DNA of 64,000 nucleotides, taken from contig JASGMB010000004.1 of NCBI GenBank assembly GCA_030156665.1, forward strand, positions 1-64,000, read 5' to 3'. Origin of the DNA: Clostridiales bacterium (lineage in GTDB: Bacteria; Bacillota; Clostridia; SK-Y3). Numbering within the stretch: the first letter of the stretch is position 1; each line of letters starts with the position of its first letter. The notes under the pieces were generated by a model. The model was not told the origin of the DNA and searched no databases. It saw nothing but the letters and a program-made list of their open reading frames with translations. Positions 33,937 to 42,750 of this stretch are shown piece after piece. The position numbers and the translations under genes were made by a program.

Positions 33937-34395
33937 ATGGCAACTACTCAGCTTGTAATTTTTAAACTTGAAAACGAAGAATTTGGCGTTGACATTATGC
34001 AAGTAAAAGAAATCATAAAACCATTACAGATTGTAAAAGTACCCAATACACCTGACTTTATAGAAGGAATTATCAATTTAAGAGGTAAAGTTCACCCAAT
34101 CATTTCTTTAAGAAAGAGGTTTAAGCTTGCTGTCACAGCCTTTGATGATAATACAAAGATTATCATTGTAAATGTGAATGATACCGATGTTGGATTTATT
34201 GTGGATGAAGTGAATGAAATAGTACGTATTGATAATCAGGAAATTGAGCAAGTGCCTGAACTGGTCACAGGTATAAATCGGAAATATATAAATGGAGTAG
34301 GAAAAATTAATGATAGAATGATTATACTTCTGGACTTAGACCAGGTCTTATCACTTAGTGAGCAAGAAGAAATCAAATCGATAAATAATGAATAA
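33937..34395 (+). CDS. cheW: CheW-like chemotaxis coupling protein
   Basis: A 152-residue protein forming a single CheW domain: QLVIFKLENEEFGVDIMQVKEII, NTPDFIEGIINLRGKVHPIISL, DTDVGFIVDEVNEIVRI and MIILLDLDQVLS. CheW links receptors to the CheA kinase. No cheA, receptor or flagellar gene is nearby, so it is an orphan here. ATG 33937 follows GGGGGT. The following TM1266-type gene is 60 bp downstream and may be co-transcribed. Confidence 0.93.
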   Translation: MATTQLVIFKLENEEFGVDIMQVKEIIKPLQIVKVPNTPDFIEGIINLRGKVHPIISLRKRFKLAVTAFDDNTKIIIVNVNDTDVGFIVDEVNEIVRIDNQEIEQVPELVTGINRKYINGVGKINDRMIILLDLDQVLSLSEQEEIKSINNE

Positions 34396-34455
34396 TGTAC
34401 GATGAAAAATGTATAATAGATAATGACTAATACATTATTCATTGGAGGGAATGTT

Positions 34456-34704
34456 GTGAAAAAAAGTCTTAGTATTGTAGGAGTAATTGTAGATAAAAGA
34501 ACGGATGCAGTTCCAAGAGTTCAGGAAGTTTTAACTAGATTTGGTGACAGTATACTGGCTCGATTTGGATTACATGACCCTGGGGAAGAGCAGCACGGAT
34601 TAATTACCCTTAACGTAAGGGACAAGCAGGAAAAGATTCATGAATTAATGGGAGAGCTGACCGCTATTGAAGGTGTAGGTGTAAAAAGTATGGAAATGAA
34701 GTAA
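34456..34704 (+). CDS. TM1266-family (iron-only hydrogenase system regulator-like) protein
   Basis: An 82-residue protein (KKSLSIVGVIVDKRTDAVPRVQEVLTRFGDSILARFGLHD, with GLITLNVRDKQEKI) of the small ACT/NikR-like family described as putative hydrogenase-system regulators. It has no DNA-binding motif. No hydrogenase or maturation gene is in the window, so the link is by family only. GTG 34456 follows ATTGGAGGG; upstream in-frame starts lack a ribosome site. Confidence 0.8.
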   Translation: MKKSLSIVGVIVDKRTDAVPRVQEVLTRFGDSILARFGLHDPGEEQHGLITLNVRDKQEKIHELMGELTAIEGVGVKSMEMK

Positions 34705-34734
34705 CGTAAAGGTTAAAATTGAATTTAAGAATGG

Positions 34735-34777
34735 AAGAAGTAAAGTTTTTTTGAAAGGCTTTACTTCTTTTTTTTTA
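34735..34777 (+). terminator. Terminator before prfA
   Basis: AGAAGTAAAG and CTTTACTTCT stem with T-rich loop and T9 tail. Confidence 0.88.
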
Positions 34778-34844
34778 TTAAATGTGTTATAATATTCAAT
34801 TAGGGTTATGAATTTAAAATATTCGTTAAAATAGAGGTGGATAC

Positions 34845-35921
34845 ATGTTTGATAAACTTGCTTTTATTGAAGAGCGATATGAAGAGTTAAGTAAAAAAAT
34901 AAGTGATCCTGAGATAATCGCTAATCAGGAAATGTGGAGAAAGTACTGTAAAGAACATGCAGATATTACTCCCATTGTTAATAAATATAAAGAATACAAA
35001 AAAGTAAATGATACCATAACAGAAGCAAAGCAATTATTAAATGAAAAACTGGATAAAGACTTTAGGGAAATGGTAGAAATGGAGTTGGAAGAGAGTAAAG
35101 AGAAACTTGAGGTCATACAAAGTGAGTTGAAAATTTTACTTCTGCCTAAAGACCCTAATGACGAAAAGAACGTTATTGTAGAAATTCGTGGAGGTGCAGG
35201 TGGAGATGAAGCGGCTCTATTCGCTGCAGATTTGCTCCGAATGTATTCCAGATATGCGGAAAGAAAAAGATGGAAAGTAGAAATGATGAATTCTAATGAA
35301 ACAGACATTGGTGGATATAAAGAAGTTGCATTTATGATTGTTGGTCAAGGGGCATATAGTAGATTGAAATTCGAAAGCGGTGTCCATAGGGTACAAAGAA
35401 TTCCTTCCACAGAATCCGGTGGAAGAATTCACACGTCTACGGTAACAGTGGCAGTGCTGCCGGAGGTTGAAGAAGTAGAAGTAGATATAAATCCGAATGA
35501 TTTAAGAATAGATGTATTTAGAGCAGGTGGTCCGGGTGGACAATGTGTTAATACAACTGACTCAGCTGTCAGAATTACACATTTGCCGACGGGACTGGTA
35601 GTGTCTTGTCAGGATGAAAAATCTCAGCATAAAAATAAAGACAAGGCAATGAAAATTTTGCGTTCAAGACTGTATGAAAGGATGCAAGAACAGCAGAATG
35701 CAGAAATTGCACAAAATCGAAAGAGTCAAGTTGGTACAGGGGACCGCAGTGAAAGGATACGCACATATAACTTTCCTCAAGGAAGGGTTACAGATCATCG
35801 AATTGGTTTAACCCTTCATAAACTTGAGCTAATTTTGGATGGAGATCTTGATGAAATTATTGATGCATTGATTACGACGGAACAAAGTGAAAAATTAAAA
35901 GCAGTTACTGAAGAGGCTTAA
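34845..35921 (+). CDS. prfA: Peptide chain release factor 1
   Basis: A 358-residue RF1 with the N-terminal helical domain, the codon-recognition region ([26 protein letters not shown], with the PxT-type motif as PST), and GGQ in [21 protein letters not shown]. It reads UAG and UAA. The ATG follows AGAGGTGG. A prmC gene often follows prfA but here a repeat and a transporter gene come next. Confidence 0.97.
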   Translation: MFDKLAFIEERYEELSKKISDPEIIANQEMWRKYCKEHADITPIVNKYKEYKKVNDTITEAKQLLNEKLDKDFREMVEMELEESKEKLEVIQSELKILLLPKDPNDEKNVIVEIRGGAGGDEAALFAADLLRMYSRYAERKRWKVEMMNSNETDIGGYKEVAFMIVGQGAYSRLKFESGVHRVQRIPSTESGGRIHTSTVTVAVLPEVEEVEVDINPNDLRIDVFRAGGPGGQCVNTTDSAVRITHLPTGLVVSCQDEKSQHKNKDKAMKILRSRLYERMQEQQNAEIAQNRKSQVGTGDRSERIRTYNFPQGRVTDHRIGLTLHKLELILDGDLDEIIDALITTEQSEKLKAVTEEA

Positions 35922-35928
35922 TTGTATT

Positions 35929-36064
35929 TATAACGACTGCGGTAGAAAACCTGACTCTTTGTAGGTCAGGTTTTCTACCGCATAAAGTTTCAAGAGAATC
36001 TACCTTGGTAAATACCTCGGGCTTTATGCCCGAGGTTTAGAATCGAAGATTCTTTTATAACGAC
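35929..36064 (+). repeat. Family A repeat, full copy with perfect first hairpin
   Basis: TGCGGTAGAAAACCTGAC pairs perfectly with its complement ending in CTACCGCA (about 35936-35982), then AGAGAATCTACCTT, a CCTCGGGC/GCCCGAGG hairpin, and AGAATCGAAGATTCTTT. The unit is bounded on both sides by TTTATAACGAC (35928-35938 and 36054-36064), either element ends or a target duplication. Confidence 0.85.
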
Positions 36065-36121
36065 AATTAAGTCTAAATTTTGATAAAGAGATGATATCAG
36101 CATATTGTGGAGGTGGTAAAA

Positions 36122-37312
36122 TTGAATGATATGATGGGGGTAGGACTGTCAATCATATGTGGATATGGAATTGGAAAAATTGTAAATAGGTTTAAGATTC
36201 CATCGGTAGCGGGCTATATTATAGCAGGTTTGCTATTAGGACAGTCTTTTTTCGGACTGTTAAGCGTAGAATTTTTAGAAAGAGTTGTTGGTATTAGTGA
36301 TTTGGCATTAGCACTTATTGCTTTTAGTATTGGTGGAGAACTAAAAATATCCAATTTAAAAAAAATTGGTGGGAGAGTTTTTGCGATTGCATTTTTTGAA
36401 GCGATTACAGCATTCATATTGGTAACAGTTGCAATGCTGCTGTTAAAACAGCCTATGGAAATTGCATTATTACTTGGTGCAGTTGCTTCTGCAACAGCTC
36501 CGGCAGCTACCGTTATGGTATTAAACGAATTGAGAGCAAAGGGACCGTTGGCAAATACCTTAATTGCCGTCGTTGCTATTGACGATGCGATCTGTCTGAT
36601 GATATACGCAATTGCTTCGTCTATTGCAAAGGTGATTATTGCCCATTCCGGGACTATTCATTGGGTGAGCGTAATGAGTAAACCATTTATAGAGATATTT
36701 GGGTCAATTGCACTAGGTGTTTTAATAGGTGCAATTTTAACATACATTCTCAGTAAAATTTCCTATAGAAATGAAGTGCTTGTGATTATTTTATCTTTTA
36801 TTATTTTGACAGCCGGTTTAGCAATAAAATTTGAGTTTTCTGCATTGCTAACTAATATGACATTAGGTATAATGGTAGTAAACTTAAGTGCAAATCGAGC
36901 AAAAGCGTTTTCGGTCATTGAATCAATTTCCGCACCCATTTATACTGCATTCTTTGTCCTTGCAGGTGCAAGACTTCAGATTAGTTTACTAGTAAAAGTG
37001 GGATTGATAGGATTAGTTTATACGGCAGCAAGAATTATTGGTAAAATTGCGGGAGCATCGTTTGGAGCAACAATTTCTAAAGCAGAACCTGTAGTAAAAC
37101 AATATATTGGCTTTGGTTTGTTATCTCAAATTGGTGTTGCTGTCGGATTAGCAATAATTATCAGTCATGAATTTCCCGGAACAACAATAGGGTCTCTTAT
37201 TATAACAGTATTACTGGCAACAACCGTAATTACAGAAATTATAGGACCATTGTGCACTAGATATGCAGTAATGAAGTCAGGTGAGCACGGAAAATTAGAT
37301 ACACAGAGTTAG
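36122..37312 (+). CDS. CPA2-type cation/proton antiporter, first copy
   Basis: About 396 residues and roughly 12-13 membrane helices of the KefB/NapA-like Na+/H+ or K+/H+ exchanger family: PSVAGYIIAGLLLGQ near the N-terminus, FSIGGELKI, and the central VVAIDDAICLMIYAIAS motif, where the Asp pair forms the ion site. No C-terminal TrkA domain is present, so regulation must come from a separate protein. Two PII-like genes directly downstream are candidates. The TTG start at 36122 is chosen because GGAGGTGG lies 7 nt upstream. The transported ion cannot be told from sequence. Confidence 0.9.
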   Translation: MNDMMGVGLSIICGYGIGKIVNRFKIPSVAGYIIAGLLLGQSFFGLLSVEFLERVVGISDLALALIAFSIGGELKISNLKKIGGRVFAIAFFEAITAFILVTVAMLLLKQPMEIALLLGAVASATAPAATVMVLNELRAKGPLANTLIAVVAIDDAICLMIYAIASSIAKVIIAHSGTIHWVSVMSKPFIEIFGSIALGVLIGAILTYILSKISYRNEVLVIILSFIILTAGLAIKFEFSALLTNMTLGIMVVNLSANRAKAFSVIESISAPIYTAFFVLAGARLQISLLVKVGLIGLVYTAARIIGKIAGASFGATISKAEPVVKQYIGFGLLSQIGVAVGLAIIISHEFPGTTIGSLIITVLLATTVITEIIGPLCTRYAVMKSGEHGKLDTQS

Positions 37313-37395
37313 AAAAAAATGCGGCAAAAATCTTAACGTAAGACTTATGACAGTTTAAGACCGATATCATGAAATAATATTTGGAGGTGTTCATT

Positions 37396-37806
37396 GTGTA
37401 TGTATTGTTTATTGTGCTTAATGAAGTAGAGCATGTGGCAGATATTTTAATGAAGATGAAAGACTTAGGTTTAAGAGGAGCTACGGTTATAGATAGTATG
37501 GGTTCACGTAAAGTGTTGGATAAGGATATGTATAACGTATCCTTTATAGGTGGATTGGTAAGAGCATTAGAAGGGGATCAGAGAGCAAGTAAAACAATCT
37601 TTTCCGTCATTGAACGAAAAGAACAAGTAAAAAGAGCTATGGATGAAATAGAGAAAATATTGGGCGGAGATATGAAAAAACCTAACAAAGGAATTATGTT
37701 TGTTCTGCCTGTAGTACATTTAAGGGGTGGAGAATTAGAACGGCATATCGAAAGTAGAGAAAGAAAGAAAATACTTAATAAAGAATATCACAGTGAATAT
37801 TATTGA
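37396..37806 (+). CDS. PII-like (GlnB/CutA-fold) protein, first copy
   Basis: About 136 residues. The N-terminal YVLFIVLNEVEHVADILMKMKDLGLRGATVIDSMG resembles the first beta-alpha-beta of PII proteins, and the second half is GGDMKKPNKGIMFVLPVVHLRGGELE. No T-loop tyrosine of classical GlnB is seen, so it belongs to the wider PII-like group that binds nucleotides to regulate transporters. It lies between two antiporter genes with a paralogue next to it. The GTG at 37396 has a GGAGGTG site. The function is inferred from context. Confidence 0.7.
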   Translation: MYVLFIVLNEVEHVADILMKMKDLGLRGATVIDSMGSRKVLDKDMYNVSFIGGLVRALEGDQRASKTIFSVIERKEQVKRAMDEIEKILGGDMKKPNKGIMFVLPVVHLRGGELERHIESRERKKILNKEYHSEYY

Positions 37807-37925
37807 TATTGCTTACTGTTTACAGAGATAAAAATGAAAAAATTTTACCGCTATGAACCGTGAATTGCAAACCAACAATTCGGCATATACAGTGAATGCC
37901 TTAATCATAGAGAGGAGAATGCCTC

Positions 37926-38300
37926 ATGTACGCAATGTTTGTTGTGGTGAAAAACACAAAAAAAATAAAAAAAATCGTCAACGCACTAAATGAAATAGGT
38001 ATTAAAGGTGCTACCATTATTGATACAATGGGAGGCGGTAATTATTATAACAATTATTTAGGAAGTAGGCCGGCTATAGGTTCTGCTCTAAGAACCATTG
38101 AAGATGTTAGCATTTTTAATAAAACAATTATTTCCATTGTTTACTGCGAAAAACATGTCATTGATGCAATGGACGCGATAGAAGCAATATTAGGTGGAGA
38201 TATGAAAAAACCAAATTCAGGTATTATCTTTACAGTACCGGTTGTGGCATTTCGAGGTGGAGAATTAGAAAAGTATGTCGGTCAATATCATTGCTTTTAA
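37926..38300 (+). CDS. PII-like (GlnB/CutA-fold) protein, second copy
   Basis: 124 residues, clearly paralogous to the gene before it: MYAMFVVVKNTKKIKKIVNALNEIGIKGATIIDTMGGG, and GGDMKKPNSGIIFTVPVVAFRGGELEKYV. The middle region differs (YYNNYLGSRPAIGSALRTIED), which would be the ligand or partner loop. The conserved C-terminal GGDMKKPN...RGGELE signature is shared by both copies. The ATG follows GAGAGGAG. The next antiporter starts 60 bp downstream, so all four genes are probably one operon. Confidence 0.7.
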   Translation: MYAMFVVVKNTKKIKKIVNALNEIGIKGATIIDTMGGGNYYNNYLGSRPAIGSALRTIEDVSIFNKTIISIVYCEKHVIDAMDAIEAILGGDMKKPNSGIIFTVPVVAFRGGELEKYVGQYHCF

Positions 38301-38359
38301 TTGTTAACGCTTCATCTAATGAAAAATTACAAGATGTAAAAGGATTCAGGTGATATTTT

Positions 38360-39583
38360 ATGGACGAAAATACAATACTGTTACAACTTGCTCTAATATA
38401 TGCATTTGCTAGAGCCGGGGGTTATCTTGCACATAAAATTCGTCAGCCAGTAGTACTTGGAGAAATGTTAATGGGGATTATTATCGGTCCCTCCGTTTTA
38501 AATCTGTTTCATATGAATGAAATATTAAGTGTTTTTGCTGATTTAGGTGTAATATTGCTGATGTTTATTGCAGGATTAGAAACAAATGTACATGAATTAA
38601 AAGCATCAGCAAAATCTTTTACAGTTATTGCTTTAGGTGGTGTATTTATTCCTTTTTTACTGGGGTATCTTGTTTGTAACATTTTTGGTATACAGGCATT
38701 TTCTGAAGCTGCATTTATTGGGTTAATTCTTACCGCGACCAGCGTTAGCATAACAGTTCAGACTTTAAGAGAGTTAAAGCAGCTAAGAAGTAAACAGGGA
38801 ATAGGAATATTGGGTGCTGCCATTATAGATGATGTGCTAGGTATTGTTTTATTGGCCTTATTGATAGGTATGGTTACTGGAACGAGCAATATTGCTTTGA
38901 CACTTATGAATATTGTGATATATTTTACTGCAGTATTTGTATTTGGATTTATATTCCAGAAAATTATAAAATATTATGGGTACTCATTAAATCTTTCCGG
39001 GAGTATCACTATGATTGGCTTGATTATCTGTTTGATACTGGGTTATTATGCTGAGCAAGCTGAAATTGCCGCAATTACCGGTGCGTATCTTGCGGGAGTT
39101 ATTTTATCCACTACTACTTATAGAACAAAAATCTCACATAACATTGAAGTTGCAGCATATTTAATTTTTACACCAATCTTTTTTGTTGGAATTGGAATAA
39201 GTACAGAAATTCATAATATGGCTGCCGATAGTATCATTTTTGCAGTCGTTATGTTTGTAGTAGCAGTTTTAGGAAAGGTTATCGGATGCGGGGCAGGAGC
39301 AAAGCTGATGGGATTTAATATCAAAAGGTCATTACAAATCGGTATTGGTATGACGGCTAGAGGAGAAGTGGCGCTTATTGTGGCTTCTATCGGATTGAAG
39401 CAAAAGATTATTTCATCTAATGTATTTACTGTTATGGTTTTCGTCATTGTAATGACTACTTTAATTACCCCTTCATTATTAAAATGGGCATTTAAAGGAG
39501 AAAAACCTGCCGATGATGTTGAACTGCCGGAAGAAGAATACGATGAACAGAAAAGACAGTATGCTGATGTAGTGAACAGATAA
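38360..39583 (+). CDS. CPA2-type cation/proton antiporter, second copy
   Basis: 407 residues, a polytopic Na+/H+ or K+/H+ exchanger: RQPVVLGEMLMGIIIGPSVL, MFIAGLETNVHELK, and GAAIIDDVLGIVLLALLIGM with the adjacent Asp pair of the ion site. MTARGEVALIVASIGL near the C-terminus is the family's conserved Arg-containing helix. A short acidic cytoplasmic tail ends the protein. It differs strongly from the first copy, so this is not a recent duplication. A terminator-like hairpin follows. Confidence 0.92.
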   Translation: MDENTILLQLALIYAFARAGGYLAHKIRQPVVLGEMLMGIIIGPSVLNLFHMNEILSVFADLGVILLMFIAGLETNVHELKASAKSFTVIALGGVFIPFLLGYLVCNIFGIQAFSEAAFIGLILTATSVSITVQTLRELKQLRSKQGIGILGAAIIDDVLGIVLLALLIGMVTGTSNIALTLMNIVIYFTAVFVFGFIFQKIIKYYGYSLNLSGSITMIGLIICLILGYYAEQAEIAAITGAYLAGVILSTTTYRTKISHNIEVAAYLIFTPIFFVGIGISTEIHNMAADSIIFAVVMFVVAVLGKVIGCGAGAKLMGFNIKRSLQIGIGMTARGEVALIVASIGLKQKIISSNVFTVMVFVIVMTTLITPSLLKWAFKGEKPADDVELPEEEYDEQKRQYADVVNR

Positions 39584-39608
39584 ATAAAAGATTATACACT
39601 AATAATAT

Positions 39609-39640
39609 GGGGAATGCGTATTATAGCACGCATTCCTCTT
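39609..39640 (+). terminator. Terminator-like hairpin after the antiporter cassette
   Basis: GGAATGCGT pairs with ACGCATTCC around an 8-nt loop, followed by TCTTATTTGTT. Confidence 0.6.
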
Positions 39641-39705
39641 ATTTGTTCTACAAACTTATATAAATGAATAAAATGATACAGGTAGAAATTGTAGGAGGTA
39701 TTAAA

Positions 39706-40455
39706 ATGGAACGCTTATTGCTAGTTACAATGATAGGCTTTACAACCGGTATGATAGGAACTGGAATTGGCGGATTTGTTGCATTTTTTATAAATAAAAA
39801 AGGCAATCGATTTATGAGCTTTATTTTAGAATTTTCAGCTGGATTGATGATGGCAGTAGTATGTTTTGATTTATTGCCTCATGCTTTTGAGTTGGGTGGA
39901 CTTAAATTAACCATTTTAGGTATTATATTAGGTGTCATTGTAATTATATACTTGGATAATTTGATTAAGCTATCTCAATTTAGCAAACATCTAAAAGTAG
40001 TGAACAGCAGGTTGTTGAGGGCAGGCATACTAATGGCGGTGGGGATTGCATTACACAACTTTCCAGAAGGTGTTGCGATTGGTTCCGGCTTTGATGCTTC
40101 AGTAAAGCTGGGAATAAGTTTAGCATTTGTAATAGCTGTTCATAATATTCCGGAAGGTCTTGCAATGGCATTACCACTGAAAGCAGGTGGGATGGGAAGT
40201 ATAAAGGTATGTATATACACTTTACTTGTCGGAATACCGATGGGTATAGGAGCATTTATTGGTGCATTGGTAGGAGAGATTTCCCAAGAAGCAATTGCAC
40301 TTTGCTTAGGTTTTGCCGGGGGGTCAATGCTTTATATTGTATGTGGAGATTTAATACCGGAATCCAAAAGTATTTATAAAGGCAGATTGTCGACAATAGG
40401 CAATATATTGGGTATAATATTAGGGATAGTAATTTCGGTAGGAACACATTCATAG
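39706..40455 (+). CDS. ZIP-family metal transporter
   Basis: About 249 residues, eight predicted membrane segments. The ZIP metal-site motifs are visible in helices IV and V: LHNFPEGVAIGSGFD and AVHNIPEGLAMALPLKAG (H-N-x-P-E-G twice). ZIP proteins import divalent metals such as zinc, iron or manganese; which one is not predictable here. ATG 39706 is preceded by TAGGAGG; an upstream ATG at 39664 lacks a site. Confidence 0.92.
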   Translation: MERLLLVTMIGFTTGMIGTGIGGFVAFFINKKGNRFMSFILEFSAGLMMAVVCFDLLPHAFELGGLKLTILGIILGVIVIIYLDNLIKLSQFSKHLKVVNSRLLRAGILMAVGIALHNFPEGVAIGSGFDASVKLGISLAFVIAVHNIPEGLAMALPLKAGGMGSIKVCIYTLLVGIPMGIGAFIGALVGEISQEAIALCLGFAGGSMLYIVCGDLIPESKSIYKGRLSTIGNILGIILGIVISVGTHS

Positions 40456-40540
40456 CATCATTATCTACAACTTAAATTATATATTCATGCAATTTAACGG
40501 GTTATGCCAAATCCTTAATGATATAACAGGAGTGAATAAA

Positions 40541-41593
40541 GTGAACACAAAAATACTAAAGATAAATGTAAATAGTCCTGAAGCAGATAAGATTGAATAT
40601 GCAGCAAAGGCGTTAAAGGAAGGCGGAACGGTAGCTTTTCCCACTGAAACGGTATATGGATTAGGAGCCGATGCATTAAATACCGAAGCAGTGAAAAAAA
40701 TATTTGAGGCAAAAGGTCGTCCGGCAGATAATCCACTTATTGTGCATATTTCAAAAATAGAAGAGGTGGACAAGCTGGTAGAGAGTGTGTCAAATGACGC
40801 TAAAAAATTAATGTCTGCATTTTGGCCGGGGCCGTTAACCATTATTATGAAAAAGTCCAATATCATTCCACAAATAATAACAGCAGGACTAGATACTGTT
40901 GCCATCAGATTGCCATCACACCCCATTGCCCGTGAGCTCATAAAAACTGCTGGTATTCCGATTGCAGCCCCGAGTGCCAATATTTCTGGGAAACCGAGTC
41001 CAACCATAGCACAACATGTAGTTGACGATTTGTTTGGCAAAGTTGATGTGATCATAGACGGAGGGACAGCAGCAGTAGGATTAGAATCAACAGTGATAGA
41101 TATGAGCAGTGAAGTTCCCGCTCTTCTTCGACCGGGAGGTATTACATATGAACATTTAAGAGAAATACTTGGAGATGTTCAGATAGACCCTGCCATGTTA
41201 TCAAAAATAAATGCGGATGTTATACCGCGTTCACCAGGAATGAAATATACGCACTATTCTCCAAATGCAGAAGTAGTAATTGTGGAAGGAGAAAAAGAAA
41301 AAGTTGTGAATGCGATTAATCAACTGGTTGAAATCAAGCGTAACAAAGGTTTGAAAGTAGGTGTAATGGCGTTGGATGAAACAGTAAAACGTTATAAAGC
41401 CGATTATGTTTTTTCAGTTGGAAGTGAAAATAAACCAGAAACAATAGCGGCAAATCTTTTTTATAAGCTGAGAGAATTTGACCAAGTCGGTGTGAATATC
41501 ATTTTTGCCCAATCAGTCAGTGAAAAAGGGATAGGAATGGCAATAAGAAATCGTCTTAATAAAGCAGCGGGGTATAATATTATTAAAGTATAG
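40541..41593 (+). CDS. tsaC: Threonylcarbamoyl-AMP synthase (Sua5/YwlC type)
   Basis: About 350 residues: an N-terminal YrdC domain (EGGTVAFPTETVYGLGADA, KGRPADNPLIVHI, WPGPLTIIMKKS, PSANISGKPSPT) and a C-terminal Sua5 domain. It makes threonylcarbamoyl-AMP from threonine, bicarbonate and ATP for the t6A37 modification of tRNA. TsaD, which uses this intermediate, is at 45392. The GTG at 40541 follows AGGAG at 8 nt. The gene order tsaC-ywlE-rimI is typical of Firmicutes. Confidence 0.95.
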   Translation: MNTKILKINVNSPEADKIEYAAKALKEGGTVAFPTETVYGLGADALNTEAVKKIFEAKGRPADNPLIVHISKIEEVDKLVESVSNDAKKLMSAFWPGPLTIIMKKSNIIPQIITAGLDTVAIRLPSHPIARELIKTAGIPIAAPSANISGKPSPTIAQHVVDDLFGKVDVIIDGGTAAVGLESTVIDMSSEVPALLRPGGITYEHLREILGDVQIDPAMLSKINADVIPRSPGMKYTHYSPNAEVVIVEGEKEKVVNAINQLVEIKRNKGLKVGVMALDETVKRYKADYVFSVGSENKPETIAANLFYKLREFDQVGVNIIFAQSVSEKGIGMAIRNRLNKAAGYNIIKV

Positions 41594-41641
41594 TAAATAA
41601 AAGTAGAGTTTTTATCTAAAATAAATTATAAAGGTGATAAC

Positions 41642-42127
41642 ATGAATAAAATCAAAAAAATTTTATTTGTTTGTACCGGTAATACCTGCCGAAGCAGTAT
41701 GGCAGAAGGTTTATTTAAGAAAATGCTGGAGGATAATGGAATAAAAGATATTGAAGTGACTTCGGCAGGAACGGCTGTATTTTTTCCTTCGGGTGCCAGT
41801 AAACATGCGGTTGAAGTAATGAAAGAAAAAGGGATTGATCTATCTGTACATCAATCGAAACAGATAAATGATGAAATGATAGAGCAGGCTGACCTCATAT
41901 TAACGATGACAGTGAATCATCAGCAGCAGCTACTGCGTATATGTCCACAGGCTGCCGATAAGATATTTACTTTAAAAGAATTTGCATATGGTATAGAAGA
42001 TATAGATGTACCGGATATCAGTGACCCCTTTGGTCTACCTAAAGAATATTACGAGCAATGTGCCAAAGAAATTTACCTTTCACTTGTAAAAGTGATAGAA
42101 AAGATTAAGAGTGAAAAAGGTGAATAA
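41642..42127 (+). CDS. Low-molecular-weight phosphatase, probable protein-arginine phosphatase (YwlE-like)
   Basis: 161 residues with the P-loop VCTGNTCRSSMAEG (C-x5-R-S) near the N-terminus and the catalytic Asp in DISDPFGLP. The Thr in GNTCRS is the residue that favours phospho-arginine over phospho-tyrosine in YwlE. It lies directly after a Sua5 gene, the same context as ywlE in Bacillus. No McsB arginine kinase is in the window, so the substrate assignment rests on family features. Confidence 0.88.
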   Translation: MNKIKKILFVCTGNTCRSSMAEGLFKKMLEDNGIKDIEVTSAGTAVFFPSGASKHAVEVMKEKGIDLSVHQSKQINDEMIEQADLILTMTVNHQQQLLRICPQAADKIFTLKEFAYGIEDIDVPDISDPFGLPKEYYEQCAKEIYLSLVKVIEKIKSEKGE

Positions 42128-42128
42128 T

Positions 42129-42593
42129 GTGCAAATAAATATCACCCCGATGACACTGGAGGACATTGATGAAGTAATAAAAATTGAACATGCAAGCTTT
42201 ACTGTACCCTGGTCTAAAGAATCCTTTGAGTCAGAAATAAAAAATAACAAGCACGCTATTTATATTGTTGTTAAGCAAGAAAATAAAGTTATAGGCTATG
42301 GAGGAATGTGGAAAATTTTTGAGGAAGGGCATATCACTAATGTAGCCATACACCCCGATTTTAGAAGAAAAAGGATAGGTAGTGCTTTAATGGAAGCAAT
42401 GATAAAAACCGCAGTAGACAATGAGATAACACTTTTGACTTTAGAGGTCAGAGAGAGTAATATTCCGGCACAAAGACTTTACAGCAAATTTGGGTTTGAA
42501 GTGGTTGGAAAAAGAAAAAATTACTATGCAGATAATAATGAAGACGCTCTCATTATGAATGTAGAATTGAGAATGCAGAATGCACAATTATAG
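42129..42593 (+). CDS. rimI: Ribosomal protein S18-alanine N-acetyltransferase
   Basis: About 154 residues of GNAT fold, with the acetyl-CoA loop VAIHPDFRRKRIGSALM and C-terminal NIPAQRLYSKFGFEVVGKRKNYY. RimI acetylates the N-terminus of S18; family members can have other targets. GTG 42129 is taken as the start because AAAAAGG lies 8 nt upstream; it begins one base after the phosphatase stop. The last residues (RMQNAQL) read through an AATTGAGAATGCAG dispersed repeat, so the repeat has become coding sequence. Confidence 0.9.
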   Translation: MQINITPMTLEDIDEVIKIEHASFTVPWSKESFESEIKNNKHAIYIVVKQENKVIGYGGMWKIFEEGHITNVAIHPDFRRKRIGSALMEAMIKTAVDNEITLLTLEVRESNIPAQRLYSKFGFEVVGKRKNYYADNNEDALIMNVELRMQNAQL

Positions 42594-42671
42594 ATAAGGA
42601 ATGAATAAACTGTAATAACTATACAATGCAATGAAAATTTGATTAAACTAATTAAAAAAGTGAATGAAATA

Positions 42672-42717
42672 TATCGATAACCAATATCTAAATTTAAAAT
42701 AAATGAATGTAGTTATC
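42672..42717 (+). repeat. Family B repeat, second module only
   Basis: TATCGATAACCAATATCTAA through GAATGTAGTTATC, matching 28621-28670; the TTAACCAAC hairpin is absent. It lies just before the LonB-like gene. Confidence 0.8.
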
Positions 42718-42750
42718 TTTGAATTCTGAATTAATTAGGGGGGAGTTAAC

